Of a DNA stretch of 51,446 nt, positions 25,318 through 34,200 are shown piece by piece (position 1 is the stretch's first letter; each line of letters starts with the position of its first letter). The translations under genes and the position numbers were made by a program. The DNA lies in NCBI GenBank assembly GCA_938018185.1, contig CALIIW010000124.1, forward strand, positions 1 through 51,446. The letters are read 5' to 3'. Below the pieces are notes generated by a model, which saw only the letters and a program-made list of their open reading frames with translations, searched no databases and had not been told where the DNA came from. This stretch comes from an uncultured Saprospiraceae bacterium. GTDB taxonomy: Bacteria; Bacteroidota; Bacteroidia; Chitinophagales; Saprospiraceae.

Positions 25318-27690
25318 TTATTTGAATTTAAAGTTATAAGAAATAGAAGGGATGATTGAACCAATCACAGAAAATTGGATTGCTTCGGTTACGACCTGTT
25401 CTCCAGCTAAGGCTCTTTCTTGTTGTTGTCTTAAGAAAATTGAAAATGCATTTCTTCGATTATAGACATTGTAGATGGATAAGACCCATTCGTCTGACCA
25501 TCTTTTGTTTTTCTTTTCTTTGCCTAATAATGTTAAGCCTAGGTCTAATCTATGATAATCTGGAATCCTTGCATTGTTTCTAGAGTTGATGGTATTATGT
25601 GGTATGACATAAGGGCCGTTTTCATATCTTGAATTAGGAAAACTAATAGGTGATCCAGTAACATAGGTAAAGTTGGCAGAGGCGCTCAATCTTTTGTTCA
25701 ATTCATAAAATCCTGTCAAACTTATATTATGCGTTTGGTCAAATCTAGATGGATACCATTCACTACCAGAGATGCCATCAACCTGTCTTTCTGTTCTAGC
25801 CAAAGTATAGGACAACCATCCAGTGAAAGTGCCCTTTTCTTTTTTCAATTGCATTTCTAAACCGTAAGCTCTTCCTTGCCCTTCTAGCAGATCTCCTTCC
25901 AAAAATTCATTGAGCAATAAATCTGCACCATCAACATAATCAACAAGTCGATCCATTTTCTTATAGTATGTTTCCAGACTTAATTCATAGGTGTTGTTTG
26001 CAAAATTTTGAAAGTAGCCTATCGCCACTTGGTCTGCCAAAGAAGGTTTAATATTATTTGTACTAGGCGTCCAAACATCAATAGGTGTTGCAGCAGTTGT
26101 ATTAGAAACCAAGTGAATGTATTGGGTGGTTCTCATGTAGCTTGCCTTCAAGGATGATTTTTTAGACACTTGATATTTTAGAGACAGCCTGGGTTCCAAA
26201 TTCATATAAGTTTGGATGGACTTCCAGTTGTCATACGGAGTAACATTTGTCACTGCTCTTCTTTGTCCGGCAGGAGCATCTCCAAATTCATAGGCGTTCC
26301 CTTCACCCATATAATTGAAATGAGATAAACGCAAACCATAGTTCAATTTGAAATTGCCTAAAGTTTGTTCATTCTCAATATAAATTCCAGATTCCATCGC
26401 TGTTTGTTCCGGAAGGCTAATGTCAGAGGTCTCTCCTTCACTAATGCCAACTGCATTTCCAGGTGCAAAAGTGTAAAGGATCGTTTGGCCACCAAATCTG
26501 ACGACGTTTTCCGGATTCAAGAAGTAGGTGAATTCTGGTTTAAAGGCAAGGTTTGTAATGCCCGCGTTCCAGTTAAACGAATTGGTTGAGTCATCTCCAA
26601 AAGCCAATTCGTAGTCATAATCTGAGTAGTAGAAAGTCGCATTACTAAATAACTTTTCACTAAAAAGATGATTCCATCTAAATGTACCGGTTGCATTTCC
26701 CCAATTGAATCCAGCATCTGCTCCAAACCCAAAATTATCTCGACCAAAATAGCCTGAAAGAAAGATCCTGTTTTTTTCATTGATGTTTAGATTAGTCTTC
26801 AAAGTAAGATCATAGAAATTTAAAGCAATGTCTCCAAGATCATCATCTAAGAAAGGTTTGGCTAAAACATCTATATAAGATCTACGCCCTGCAATAATAA
26901 ATGATGCCTTGTCTTTAGCAATAGGTGCTTCGATGGAAAGCCTAGAAAAGATTAAACCAACACCTCCATTTACATTCAACTTTTTACTGTTGCCCTCTTT
27001 CATTCTTACATCTAGAATAGATGAAAGTCTTCCTCCATATCTTGATGGAATTCCTCCTTTATATAATTTGACATCCTTTACAGCATCTGGATTAAATACC
27101 GAGAAAAAACCAAAAAGGTGAGAGGAATTATAAACAGGTGCCTCATCAAGTAAAACCAAATTTTGATCAATACTACCTCCACGCACATTAAAACCTGTGG
27201 CTCCTTCTCCTACTGTACTGACGCCAGGTAAGAGTTGGATGCTTCTGATAATCTCAACTTCACCCAATAAGGTTGGCATTTTTTTAATGGTACTGATGTC
27301 CAATTTATTAACACTCATTTCCAATTCTGTCACATTCTTATCTTCTGCTTCACCAAGGACGACAATCTCCTCTAGAATCTCCGAGTCTTCCCCTAACTCA
27401 ACATCCATTTTTAGATTCTCCGTAAGATTTATAGTTTTTATGACAGGCTCAAAACCAAGGGACTCGTATACTATTTCATAGGAGCCTGGTTCGAGAGATA
27501 GGGAGTAAAAACCATATTCATTTGTAGCAACTCCTCTGACTGTCCCTTTGACAACCGCTGTAGCTCCAATCAAGGTTTCTCCATTGGTTGCATCTTTTAC
27601 ATACCCATTTATGGTGTACTTAGTATCATCTTGGGCACAAAGTGACAGAGTCATCAATAGAACAGTAATACTTAGAATAAATTTATTCAT
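25318..27690 (-). CDS. TonB-dependent outer-membrane receptor with carboxypeptidase-like regulatory domain
   Basis: A 790-residue receptor beginning MNKFILSITVLLMTLSLCAQ; 21 upstream codons are discounted. Residues about 25-105 form the CarboxypepD_reg-like beta-sandwich (YTINGYVKDATNGETLIGATAVVKGTVRGVATNEYGFYSL). The plug follows (IRSIQLLPGVSTVGEGATGFNVRGGSIDQNLVLLDEAPVYNSSHLFGFFSVFNPD), then the 22-strand barrel with many aromatic strand ends and a C-terminal SYNFKFK. It should import a TonB/ExbBD-energised substrate across the outer membrane. With the DUF4249 partner and no SusD, the substrate is open; peptides, siderophores or glycans are possible. A TACATTTG box lies 61 bases upstream of the ATG. 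Confidence 0.94.
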   Translation of the reverse strand: MNKFILSITVLLMTLSLCAQDDTKYTINGYVKDATNGETLIGATAVVKGTVRGVATNEYGFYSLSLEPGSYEIVYESLGFEPVIKTINLTENLKMDVELGEDSEILEEIVVLGEAEDKNVTELEMSVNKLDISTIKKMPTLLGEVEIIRSIQLLPGVSTVGEGATGFNVRGGSIDQNLVLLDEAPVYNSSHLFGFFSVFNPDAVKDVKLYKGGIPSRYGGRLSSILDVRMKEGNSKKLNVNGGVGLIFSRLSIEAPIAKDKASFIIAGRRSYIDVLAKPFLDDDLGDIALNFYDLTLKTNLNINEKNRIFLSGYFGRDNFGFGADAGFNWGNATGTFRWNHLFSEKLFSNATFYYSDYDYELAFGDDSTNSFNWNAGITNLAFKPEFTYFLNPENVVRFGGQTILYTFAPGNAVGISEGETSDISLPEQTAMESGIYIENEQTLGNFKLNYGLRLSHFNYMGEGNAYEFGDAPAGQRRAVTNVTPYDNWKSIQTYMNLEPRLSLKYQVSKKSSLKASYMRTTQYIHLVSNTTAATPIDVWTPSTNNIKPSLADQVAIGYFQNFANNTYELSLETYYKKMDRLVDYVDGADLLLNEFLEGDLLEGQGRAYGLEMQLKKEKGTFTGWLSYTLARTERQVDGISGSEWYPSRFDQTHNISLTGFYELNKRLSASANFTYVTGSPISFPNSRYENGPYVIPHNTINSRNNARIPDYHRLDLGLTLLGKEKKNKRWSDEWVLSIYNVYNRRNAFSIFLRQQQERALAGEQVVTEAIQFSVIGSIIPSISYNFKFK

Positions 27691-27750
27691 ACATTTAGAT
27701 TTTGTTTTCTCATTTGAATAAATAGAAACAAAATATTTCAAAAGAGGTTG

Positions 27751-27758
27751 CAAATGTA
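27751..27758 (-). promoter_or_regulatory. Candidate -7 box for the receptor operon
   Basis: TACATTTG on the minus strand fits the Bacteroidota -7 consensus TAnnTTTG. No good -33 TTTG was found at 19-21 bases, so the call is tentative. Confidence 0.3.
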
Positions 27759-27887
27759 TTTATTTCAATCCTTTTGAGGTCTTTTTTTAGGACATTTTAG
27801 CCTTAAAATTAGACCAACGCAGCAAGACATTTAATATTGGGATTAAATTAAAGATAAATTTCATTTAAAATGGAAGCATTATAAGAA

Positions 27888-28706
27888 ATGGAAACAGAAA
27901 AATACTTACATGGCTACTCAGAAGAGGAACGGAATCGCTTAAATGCTCAAGCGGGTTTTCTTGAAGAAATGATCTACGAATTTCTAGAATTAAGCTCCTG
28001 CAAAGAGATGCTAGAAATTGGCTGTGGCACTGGTGCCCATTCAAAAATTCTATTAAACAAATATCCGCACCTTCATATTACTGCCGTAGATATAAATCAG
28101 GCTCAAATCACAAAAGCAAAAAAGGATTTTGAATCATTGCCGCATCTAAAAGATCGAATTCAGTTTCATGTAGGGGATGGCAATGAACTCTTTTTTGAAA
28201 AAGAATCCTTTGATAGTATTTTTATTGTTTGGGTCTTGGAGCATGTGAAAGATCCTTTGAGGCTTTTAAAAAATTTATTAAAATTCTTAAAGCCCGGTGG
28301 GAGGATTTATTTAACCGAAGTTTATAATGATTCGCTTTATATCAGTCCAGCAGCACCTTTTCAAATGGAATATTTCAGAAAGTTTTGTGAATTGCAGAAA
28401 AGAATGGGAGGTGATCCAATAGTTGGGATGAAGTTGGGCAATTTACTACATGATGCAGGTTATGGAGAAATAATGACAAGGAACTTAAATAGACATTACG
28501 ATAAAAGAAATATTGAGGACAAAATAAAGATGTTTGATTATTGGAAATCATTATTGTTGAGTGCAAAGGATAATTTATTGGCTGAAAAAATGATAGATGA
28601 AAATTTTGTGAAACAAACTTTTGAGGAAATCGATTTAATCAAAGAAATTGAAGATTCTATTTTTTATTATTGTCCTATCCAAGCAGAAGCAGTTAAATCA
28701 AACTAA
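27888..28706 (+). CDS. Class I SAM-dependent methyltransferase
   Basis: A 272-residue methyltransferase. Motif I is EMLEIGCGTGAHSKIL (about residue 40), motif II is ITAVDINQAQITKAKK, followed by IQFHVGDGNELFF and the post-motif IFIVWVLEHVKDPLRLLKNLLKFLKPGGRIYLTEV, as in Methyltransf_11/25 families. The C-terminal third is helical and probably sets substrate choice; it does not match a known acceptor class. The gene is divergent from the receptor operon and heads a rightward run; the TPR lipoprotein starts 13 bases after its stop. Confidence 0.88.
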   Translation: METEKYLHGYSEEERNRLNAQAGFLEEMIYEFLELSSCKEMLEIGCGTGAHSKILLNKYPHLHITAVDINQAQITKAKKDFESLPHLKDRIQFHVGDGNELFFEKESFDSIFIVWVLEHVKDPLRLLKNLLKFLKPGGRIYLTEVYNDSLYISPAAPFQMEYFRKFCELQKRMGGDPIVGMKLGNLLHDAGYGEIMTRNLNRHYDKRNIEDKIKMFDYWKSLLLSAKDNLLAEKMIDENFVKQTFEEIDLIKEIEDSIFYYCPIQAEAVKSN

Positions 28707-28719
28707 ATTTAAAAAAATA

Positions 28720-29481
28720 ATGATTAATAAGATTCTATTGATTATCTTTTCTTTGTTTATATTATACTCTTGTAATTCTGCTGATAAAAGCGAACAGATA
28801 AGTGCAAGGGATGTAGCAACAGATCGAGAAGTCATTGGTAAAAGCGTTACAAATAATGATAAGAGAAAAATTCAGACAGCTGCATCACTAAAGGAAGAAA
28901 TCAAAGCCATTGAAGCGAAACTGATAGAAGCGGAGCAAAATGAAGATCATAATAAAAAAGGAATATATTTTATGCAGCTGGCTAACATTCATCATGAAAA
29001 AAGTCAAGACCTAAGAGCAGCAATTTTTAATTGTCAAAGATCTATCAGTTCATTCGCAATTGTCCAAGATACTTCTCAAATGGCAAATATGTTAAAGTAT
29101 CAAGCTTCCTTGCTTGCCGCAAATTTGCAGTTTGATGATGCAATTGCTACAGCTGACCGAGCACTTCATTATTATAATGAATTAGATTTTGATAGAGGTA
29201 GGGCCAGTATTTATTTAAATAAATCACAGACCTATTTGGCGCAAAAAGATTATACAAGCAGTGAGGTATTTTATCTTCATGCCGTAAAAATTTTAAAAGA
29301 AGCCCAAAATGTAAATAGCTTATTTTTATATCAATTACAAGGGTTGAAACTGTATAAAGAATCTGGACAAAAAAGTAAGTTTAAAGCACTTGTTGAGGAA
29401 TGTTCAACATTGACAAATGCAGAAAAAATTAGACCAAATCTTTTAAATCAATTTGAAAGTATAATTGTAACAAAAAAATAA
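28720..29481 (+). CDS. TPR-containing lipoprotein
   Basis: A 253-residue lipoprotein starting MINKILLIIFSLFILYSCNS, with lipobox LYSC; 24 upstream codons overlap the preceding gene in another frame and are discounted. A charged spacer is followed by helical hairpins of tetratricopeptide type, for example KKGIYFMQLANIHHEKSQDLRAAIFNCQRSI, MLKYQASLLAANLQFDDAIATADRALHYY and ASIYLNKSQTYLAQKDYTSSEVFYLHAVKIL, about four repeats. These arrays are protein-binding platforms. No partner is evident among neighbours. It lies 13 bases after the methyltransferase and 56 before the membrane protein, so cotranscription is likely. Confidence 0.78.
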   Translation: MINKILLIIFSLFILYSCNSADKSEQISARDVATDREVIGKSVTNNDKRKIQTAASLKEEIKAIEAKLIEAEQNEDHNKKGIYFMQLANIHHEKSQDLRAAIFNCQRSISSFAIVQDTSQMANMLKYQASLLAANLQFDDAIATADRALHYYNELDFDRGRASIYLNKSQTYLAQKDYTSSEVFYLHAVKILKEAQNVNSLFLYQLQGLKLYKESGQKSKFKALVEECSTLTNAEKIRPNLLNQFESIIVTKK

Positions 29482-29537
29482 TTTCAAACTAGTAAAGAAA
29501 ATCCAAATACATTTTTTAACTAAGTAAAATTTTTATT

Positions 29538-30080
29538 ATGAAAAAAATGATTATCGGTGCCATCGTTGGAGGGCTAATATTATTTTTCTGGCAGTTTATC
29601 GCTTGGGGCTTAACAAACCTACATTATTCAAACATGCAGTACACACCAAATCAGGATAAAATTATTGCGGATCTGTCCCAGCATTTAACAGAGGATGGAA
29701 CCTATTTTATTCCGAGAGCAACACCAGATGCTGGAATGGAAGAAGCCGAAGCACTAGGAGCAAAGCTAGTAGGCAAGCCTTGGGCCATCGTTAGTTACAG
29801 AAAGGCTTATAGTATGAGCATGCCTATGAATATGACACGTGGTTTAATTATCAATATTGTATCTATCTTTTTACTCTGTTGGATCTTAATGAAAATTCCG
29901 GATCTAGATTTTATGACAGCTTTCATTTCTTCTTTATTTGTTGGACTGATCGGATATTTTTCAATTTCTTATATAGATAGTATTTGGTTTGAAATAAATT
30001 CTATACCATATCTAATTGATGCAGTTGTACAATTTGGAATTTGTGGGCTTTGGTTAGGTTGGTGGTTGACAAGAAAGTAA
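29538..30080 (+). CDS. Integral membrane protein of unknown function
   Basis: A 180-residue protein with one N-terminal helix (MIIGAIVGGLILFFWQFIAWGL), an extracytoplasmic region of about 75 residues containing NQDKIIADLSQHLTEDGTYFIPRATPD, then three helices (about residues 103-121, 128-147 and 160-177). Similar four-helix proteins with a QYTPNQDxI segment are familiar as Bacteroidota hypothetical proteins, but I know of no function. Its TAA shares a base with the ATG of the next gene (TAATG), implying translational coupling with the DUF1905/YdeI-like protein. Confidence 0.72.
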   Translation: MKKMIIGAIVGGLILFFWQFIAWGLTNLHYSNMQYTPNQDKIIADLSQHLTEDGTYFIPRATPDAGMEEAEALGAKLVGKPWAIVSYRKAYSMSMPMNMTRGLIINIVSIFLLCWILMKIPDLDFMTAFISSLFVGLIGYFSISYIDSIWFEINSIPYLIDAVVQFGICGLWLGWWLTRK

Positions 30081-30592
30081 TGAAATTTAAAGCAGAACTT
30101 AAACCTATAATAAGACCAACTTGGGCAGTACACCTTATCATTCCTGATAAGGTTGCTACCCATTTCAAAAAAGCTGGTATAAAGAGAATTATTGTAAAAA
30201 TTAATCAATCAGTTGAATATCCAGCTGCGTTTATACCTACCGGCAAAGGCAACTTTTTTGTTAATGTAAACAAGGAGATTAGAAAAAAACTAGATGTAGA
30301 TGTAGGAGACAAAGTTGAGGTTGAAATAGTTGAAGACAAAAGTAAATACGGCATGCCAATGCCGGAAGAATTTCAAGAGTTGTTATATCAAGACATAGAA
30401 GGCGATAAGTTATTTCACGATTTAACGCCAGGTCGACAAAGGTCTTTGCTTCATATCATAGGCAAACCAAAGAGTATGGATATAAGGATACGAAAAGGTC
30501 TTATTATTTTGAATCATTTAAAAGCGCATAATGGGAAGATTGACTATTTAACTTTGAACCAAGATTTTAAAGATGGTAAAGACATATTTTAG
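30080..30592 (+). CDS. DUF1905 / YdeI-OmpD-associated family protein
   Basis: A 170-residue cytoplasmic protein beginning MKFKAELKPIIRPTWAVHLIIPDKVATHF. The first 95 residues are a DUF1905 beta-barrel: the RIIVKINQSVEYPAAFIPTGKGNFFVNVNKEIRKKLDVDVGDKVEVEI block ends in the characteristic DVGDxVxVxI. The C-terminal part (LTPGRQRSLLHIIGKPKSMDIRIRKGLIILNHL) is the bacteriocin-protection YdeI/OmpD-like helical extension, where the pattern (R)R...I...K..eTR..R is usual. The family label comes from work on E. coli YdeI and does not prove a resistance role here. The TAATG overlap couples it to the preceding membrane protein. Confidence 0.78.
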   Translation: MKFKAELKPIIRPTWAVHLIIPDKVATHFKKAGIKRIIVKINQSVEYPAAFIPTGKGNFFVNVNKEIRKKLDVDVGDKVEVEIVEDKSKYGMPMPEEFQELLYQDIEGDKLFHDLTPGRQRSLLHIIGKPKSMDIRIRKGLIILNHLKAHNGKIDYLTLNQDFKDGKDIF

Positions 30593-30721
30593 TTTAATTT
30601 AGCTCTACTTCTAATGGCTATCATCGAGATGTTTGAGAATCTAGATTGGATAAAAATAGTTTTTAAATAAAAATACTAAAATTCTGACATTAGGTTTGCC
30701 ATACTTAATATGGCCTTTGCG

Positions 30722-30729
30722 TAGTTTTG
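30722..30729 (+). promoter_or_regulatory. Candidate -7 box for the cold-shock gene
   Basis: TAGTTTTG matches TAnnTTTG, with a TTTG 23 bases further upstream (spacing longer than usual). It implies a leader of about 155 bases, as is common for cold-shock mRNAs; a 6-bp inverted repeat GAGATA/TATCTC (30841-30862) lies within it. Confidence 0.25.
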
Positions 30730-30891
30730 CAGCTTCATGTTCTGCCAAAGTTGTGTTTTGAAACTTTACTTCAAATAAGAAATAAATAATTGTCCAAATG
30801 AAACTAAAATTCCAAAGGCATTGTTTATATTAGTGTGGTAGAGATATCAATTAAGTTATCTCGCCTCTTTACAATTTTATATATTTTAATA

Positions 30892-31086
30892 ATGACTAAC
30901 GGTACAGTTAAATTTTTCAACGAAGGAAAAGGTTTTGGATTCATCACACCAGACGATGGTGGAAAGGATGTGTTTGTTCATGTAAATGGACTAAACGGCA
31001 CTTCAATCAATGAAGGTGATAAGGTTTCATTTGATGTTGAGGAAGGACAAAAAGGATTAAATGCAGTTAATGTTTCTTTAACATAA
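30892..31086 (+). CDS. Cold-shock domain protein (CspA family)
   Basis: A 64-residue single-domain nucleic-acid-binding protein. Both RNA-binding motifs are intact: [10 protein letters not shown] (RNP1-like) and DVFVHVNGL (RNP2-like), in the order [18 protein letters not shown] ... [17 protein letters not shown]. It probably acts as an RNA chaperone. The ATG at 30892 is chosen over an upstream in-frame start because the conserved domain begins there. The 299 bases before it are gene-free, and a strong terminator lies 28 bases after the stop, so it is monocistronic. Confidence 0.95.
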   Translation: MTNGTVKFFNEGKGFGFITPDDGGKDVFVHVNGLNGTSINEGDKVSFDVEEGQKGLNAVNVSLT

Positions 31087-31114
31087 CAGTAGTAATTTAA
31101 TTCTCGAAAATATC

Positions 31115-31146
31115 GGCCCGTCAATTTATTGATGGGCCTTTTTTTT
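31115..31146 (+). terminator. Terminator of the cold-shock gene
   Basis: GGCCCGTCAA (31115-31124) pairs with TTGATGGGCC (31129-31138) with one G-U and a 4-base loop, followed by T8. Confidence 0.93.
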
Positions 31147-31194
31147 CATCATTTTGAAGTAGAGATAATTTATGTTTAATCTATCGCTCCCTTC

Positions 31195-31227
31195 AAAAAA
31201 AGAGGTGCCCAAATTAAGGACACCTCT
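31195..31227 (-). terminator. Terminator of the giant adhesin gene
   Basis: On the minus strand AGAGGTG and CACCTCT form a 7-bp stem (outer arms 31221-31227 and 31201-31207) with a partly paired interior, followed by seven T residues. It is 21 bases after the stop of the adhesin gene. Confidence 0.88.
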
Positions 31228-31248
31228 CATGTTTTAAACAATGAAACT

Positions 31249-34200
31249 TTAGTTTTTAATAAACTTCAGAGCTTTTGTTCTTAGACCAGATTGTATTCTT
31301 AAGAAGTAGGTCCCCGATTGCAGTCCACTAACATTAAAAAAGACTTTGTTCTCTCCTCGTACCGCTTCAAATTGACGATTTTCGATTTCTCTACCTAGTA
31401 CATCAACAATTGCTAATTCAAAGTCTGCAGATTCACTTTGATTGAATTTTAAGAGTAATTCATCATCAGTTGGATTTGGAAATAAATGAATATCCTCCAG
31501 CAGTAATTTTTCTTTAATAGAAGAAATTACCTCTCTTCTGCAATGAAGATTAAGAGTTGTCTCAGTTTCACAACCAAAATGTGAAGTTGCTTGGATTTTA
31601 AGTGTAATACTAGAGCTTCCTGTTTTAATTTTAGCTCCCAAATTGTCTGAATACAAAATTTCCCAAGAATTATTTTCATCATTTTCTATAGACCAATTTA
31701 CTCCATTTATTGAACTGGAAAGATGTAATAATTCCAAGGATAACTCATCACCACAATTAATTAATTCATCATAAGGGAGTATTTCAATATCTGCTTCGCG
31801 ATCTGTTATGTAAACATTGTAAGACATTGTATTTATCAGTCCACATTCATCTAACACTTCATAGTTATGCACATAATAATATTCCTCACAATTTCCTTCA
31901 CCATTTACAGTAAGATCACCTAAGTAAGGCGAACTACAATTGTCAATAATATTTACAATAGGTTCTTCATGATGCTGATATTCTTCATATGTCATATAAA
32001 GATTTTCAATCTGTTCTATAATTGGTGCTTGTTCATCTATCATAGTAATTACTTGCTGTACAATTGTTTCGTTATCGCAGGCATCTATGGCTGTCCAGGT
32101 TCTGGTTTTAATTGTTTCACAAGCGGAAGTATTTTCAGTATCAATAAAACTGAGATCAAAAATATTGCAATTATCTTCAAATATGGCTAGATCAAAATCT
32201 AGAAACTCGGTACAGTCTATGACGTGATTTGTCAATACTGTTTGCAATACAGGTGCTTCAATATCAGCCAAAGTTTCAATGCTTTGTTCGTAGGTTGCCA
32301 CATTACCACAGGCATCACTCACTGTCCATAATCTGGTGTAAGTTGTATTTTGATCGCAAGCATTTGATGTTTCCGAATCTTTAAAATCTATACTTACTTC
32401 ACTACAATCATCTTCAGCACTAAGGAATCCAAATTCAATTTCAGAACCACAGTCTATTGTAATATTGGCTGGAGTATTAGTAATCAATGGAGGCTCTTTG
32501 TCAACTAAAGCAATTTGTTGGGAGACATTTGAAATATTACCACAAGCATCTTCTGCAAACCAGGTTCTTTGAACCGTTCTCAGCCCTTCACATTCGGCGT
32601 CAAGCTCTACCTCTTCAAACCAAGTATCTTTTAGACTGCAATTGTCAGTAATATTAGGAATGTCAAATTCAAAAGAATCATTGCAAGTTATTTCTATAAC
32701 TTCTGCTAGTGGATCAAATGATGGAGCTTCCTTGTCTGCTTCAACCAAAATGTTTTGCAGTGTGGTGAATGCATTGCCACAATCATCAGTGAAAGTCCAG
32801 GTGCGTGTGTAGATAACATCCTGATTGCATGATGTATTTTGTTGACTATCTTCAAAGGCTACACTTACTTCTGAACAATCATCTGTTGCTTCTGGGGTGT
32901 CAAAAATTGGTGTTGCATTACAAGACAAAATTTGATCATTAAGTACCACTTGGAGTTTTGGACTATCAAAGTCTATTATTGAAATGGTTTGTGAAGTTGT
33001 AGTTTGATTTCCACAAGCATCTTCAGCTATCCAATCTCTTCTTACAGTTCTTAGTGATCTACAGCTATGTTCTATTTCGGTATCGACAAAATTTATCTCA
33101 TAAACCATACAATTATCTATAACTGTTGGCCTATCAAATTCAAAAGATTCATTACATTTAATCTCTCTAAAGCTTTGAATCTCTGAAACAATTGGAGGTT
33201 CTTCATCCTTTACGGTAATTCGTTGTTCTGTCGTTGCTTCATTTCCACAAGCATCTTTCACGGTCCATGTTTTGATTTGGACCATTCCATCTGGACAGTC
33301 AATTGTACCTTGGTTTTGTACCTCACTTGTAATAACGACTTCACCGCAATTATCAATTACTTCTATTTGATCAAAATTTAAATCTAAAAAGCAACTAACA
33401 ATTTTGTCTTCCAATTGTGTCAATATCATTGGTGACTCATTGTCGGTTACTGTGAGCAATTGCACAAGTGTTGTGCGGTTGCCAGCATCATCTGTTGCAA
33501 TCCAGGTTCTTTCAATTTGTTTTCCGGAGGCACAATCTCCTTGGATGAATTCATCAAGGTAATCCAAATTCGCTACACTACAATTGTCATTGACAATTGG
33601 TAAAACAAATGCTAACTCTTCATTACAATTCAAAATTTGCTCTTGTACAAAAGACTCAAAAATAGGAGCAATTAAATCCTCAACAAATATTGTTTGAACA
33701 AATGAGCTTAAGTTTCCACAGACATCGGTTGCAGTCCAAGTTCTTTCAAATATTCTATGACAATTTTCACATGAAAGAGTTGTTAATTCTTTGTCCTCAA
33801 AAATAAGTTCTACATCAGCTGAGCAATTGTCGCTTACTTCTATCTGATCAAACTCCATCTCTTCTTCACAAGAAATCGTCTTTGTTGCTTCTATACCAAA
33901 AAGGCTTGGAGCAACATCGTCTTCAAATTTAATCAACTGTACGAAGCTTGAAGCATTACCACAATCGTCGGTGGCAGTCCAAGTTCTTTCGTTGATATTA
34001 TTGCCAAAGCAATCTTGATCTACAACTTGATCTTTAAATGATAGATCGAAGCTACCACATGTTTCAGTAATTGATGGCTCTATAAAACTTGAATTTTCAC
34101 CGCATTGCAAAGTAATAAGTTCGATTCCTTCAAAAAGAGGGGCGCTAGAATCATCAATCCGAATGATTTGTTCTGCAGTCGCTATATTTCCACATAGATC

